Shown piece by piece: positions 6,653-6,672 of a stretch of 6,672 nucleotides of DNA (the stretch's first letter is position 1; each line of letters begins with the position of its first letter). Position numbers and translations under genes: made by a program. Under the pieces are notes generated by a model. It had not been told where the DNA came from. It saw nothing but the letters and a program-made list of their open reading frames with translations, and did not search any database. The DNA lies in assembly GCA_024688095.1 (NCBI GenBank), contig JAILEJ010000461.1:1-6672 (forward strand). The letters run 5' to 3'. This DNA comes from Butyrivibrio sp. GTDB taxonomy: Bacteria > Bacillota > Clostridia > Lachnospirales > Lachnospiraceae.

Positions 6653-6658
6653 ACCTCC
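6653..6658 (-). promoter_or_regulatory. Ribosome binding site that fixes the GT2-GtrA start
   Basis: GGAGGT on the minus strand, 7 nt before ATG 6645. It overlaps the alternative ATG at 6660-6658, so the longer start cannot use it. The next residues, MQIKKIALIPAY, are also a typical GT2 N-terminus. Confidence 0.85.
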
Positions 6659-6659
6659 A

Positions 6660-6671
6660 TTAGTTGATGGT
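6660..6671 (-). other. Possible stop codon and last codons of an upstream gene
   Basis: The minus strand reads ACC ATC AAC TAA (6671-6660), directly before the ribosome site of the glycosyltransferase gene. A gene ending here would extend the operon to the right. Only three codons are visible, so this is a hint. Confidence 0.15.
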
Positions 6672-6672
6672 G

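Overview
The window looks like chromosomal DNA from a low-to-moderate GC, Gram-positive Clostridia-type bacterium. A Lachnospiraceae member such as Butyrivibrio or Pseudobutyrivibrio is my guess. The basis is AT-rich third codon positions, purine-rich Shine-Dalgarno sites, membrane-anchored rather than periplasmic architectures, and the protein flavours. The taxon is inferred, since there is no rRNA or marker gene. I see no mobile element, tRNA, rRNA or CRISPR array.

Layout, left to right. (1) Positions 1-815, minus strand: the 5' part of a MocR/PdxR-type GntR regulator with a PLP-enzyme-like domain. It runs off the left edge and carries an in-frame TAA at codon 20, so as written it is broken. 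(2) Positions 816-988: a 173-bp divergent intergenic region. It has a clear extended -10 element for the regulator and a weaker candidate promoter for the rightward gene. (3) Positions 989-1777, plus strand: a complete classical short-chain dehydrogenase/reductase. (4) Positions 1803-6645, minus strand: five tightly packed genes forming one apparent operon. In transcription order they are a GT2-GtrA fusion glycosyltransferase, a membrane-anchored phosphodiester glycosidase (NAGPA/DUF2233) with a long acidic Ser/Asp linker, a small four-helix membrane protein of unknown function, an OmpR-type response regulator and its sensor histidine kinase. Junctions are overlaps of 14, 23 and 4 bp and one gap of 15 bp.

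How the genes may work together. The GT2-GtrA protein would load a sugar onto a polyprenyl phosphate and help present it across the membrane. The surface-displayed NAGPA domain belongs to a family that cleaves sugar-phosphodiester bonds. The small membrane protein may be an accessory. The two-component pair would tune the set to an envelope signal. This makes a plausible cell-envelope glycan (teichoic-acid-like or other phosphoglycan) tailoring and sensing module. The individual families are known. The combined module, and the unnamed membrane protein in it, are the most interesting content here. The second point of interest is the nonsense-interrupted MocR regulator, divergent from an intact SDR gene.
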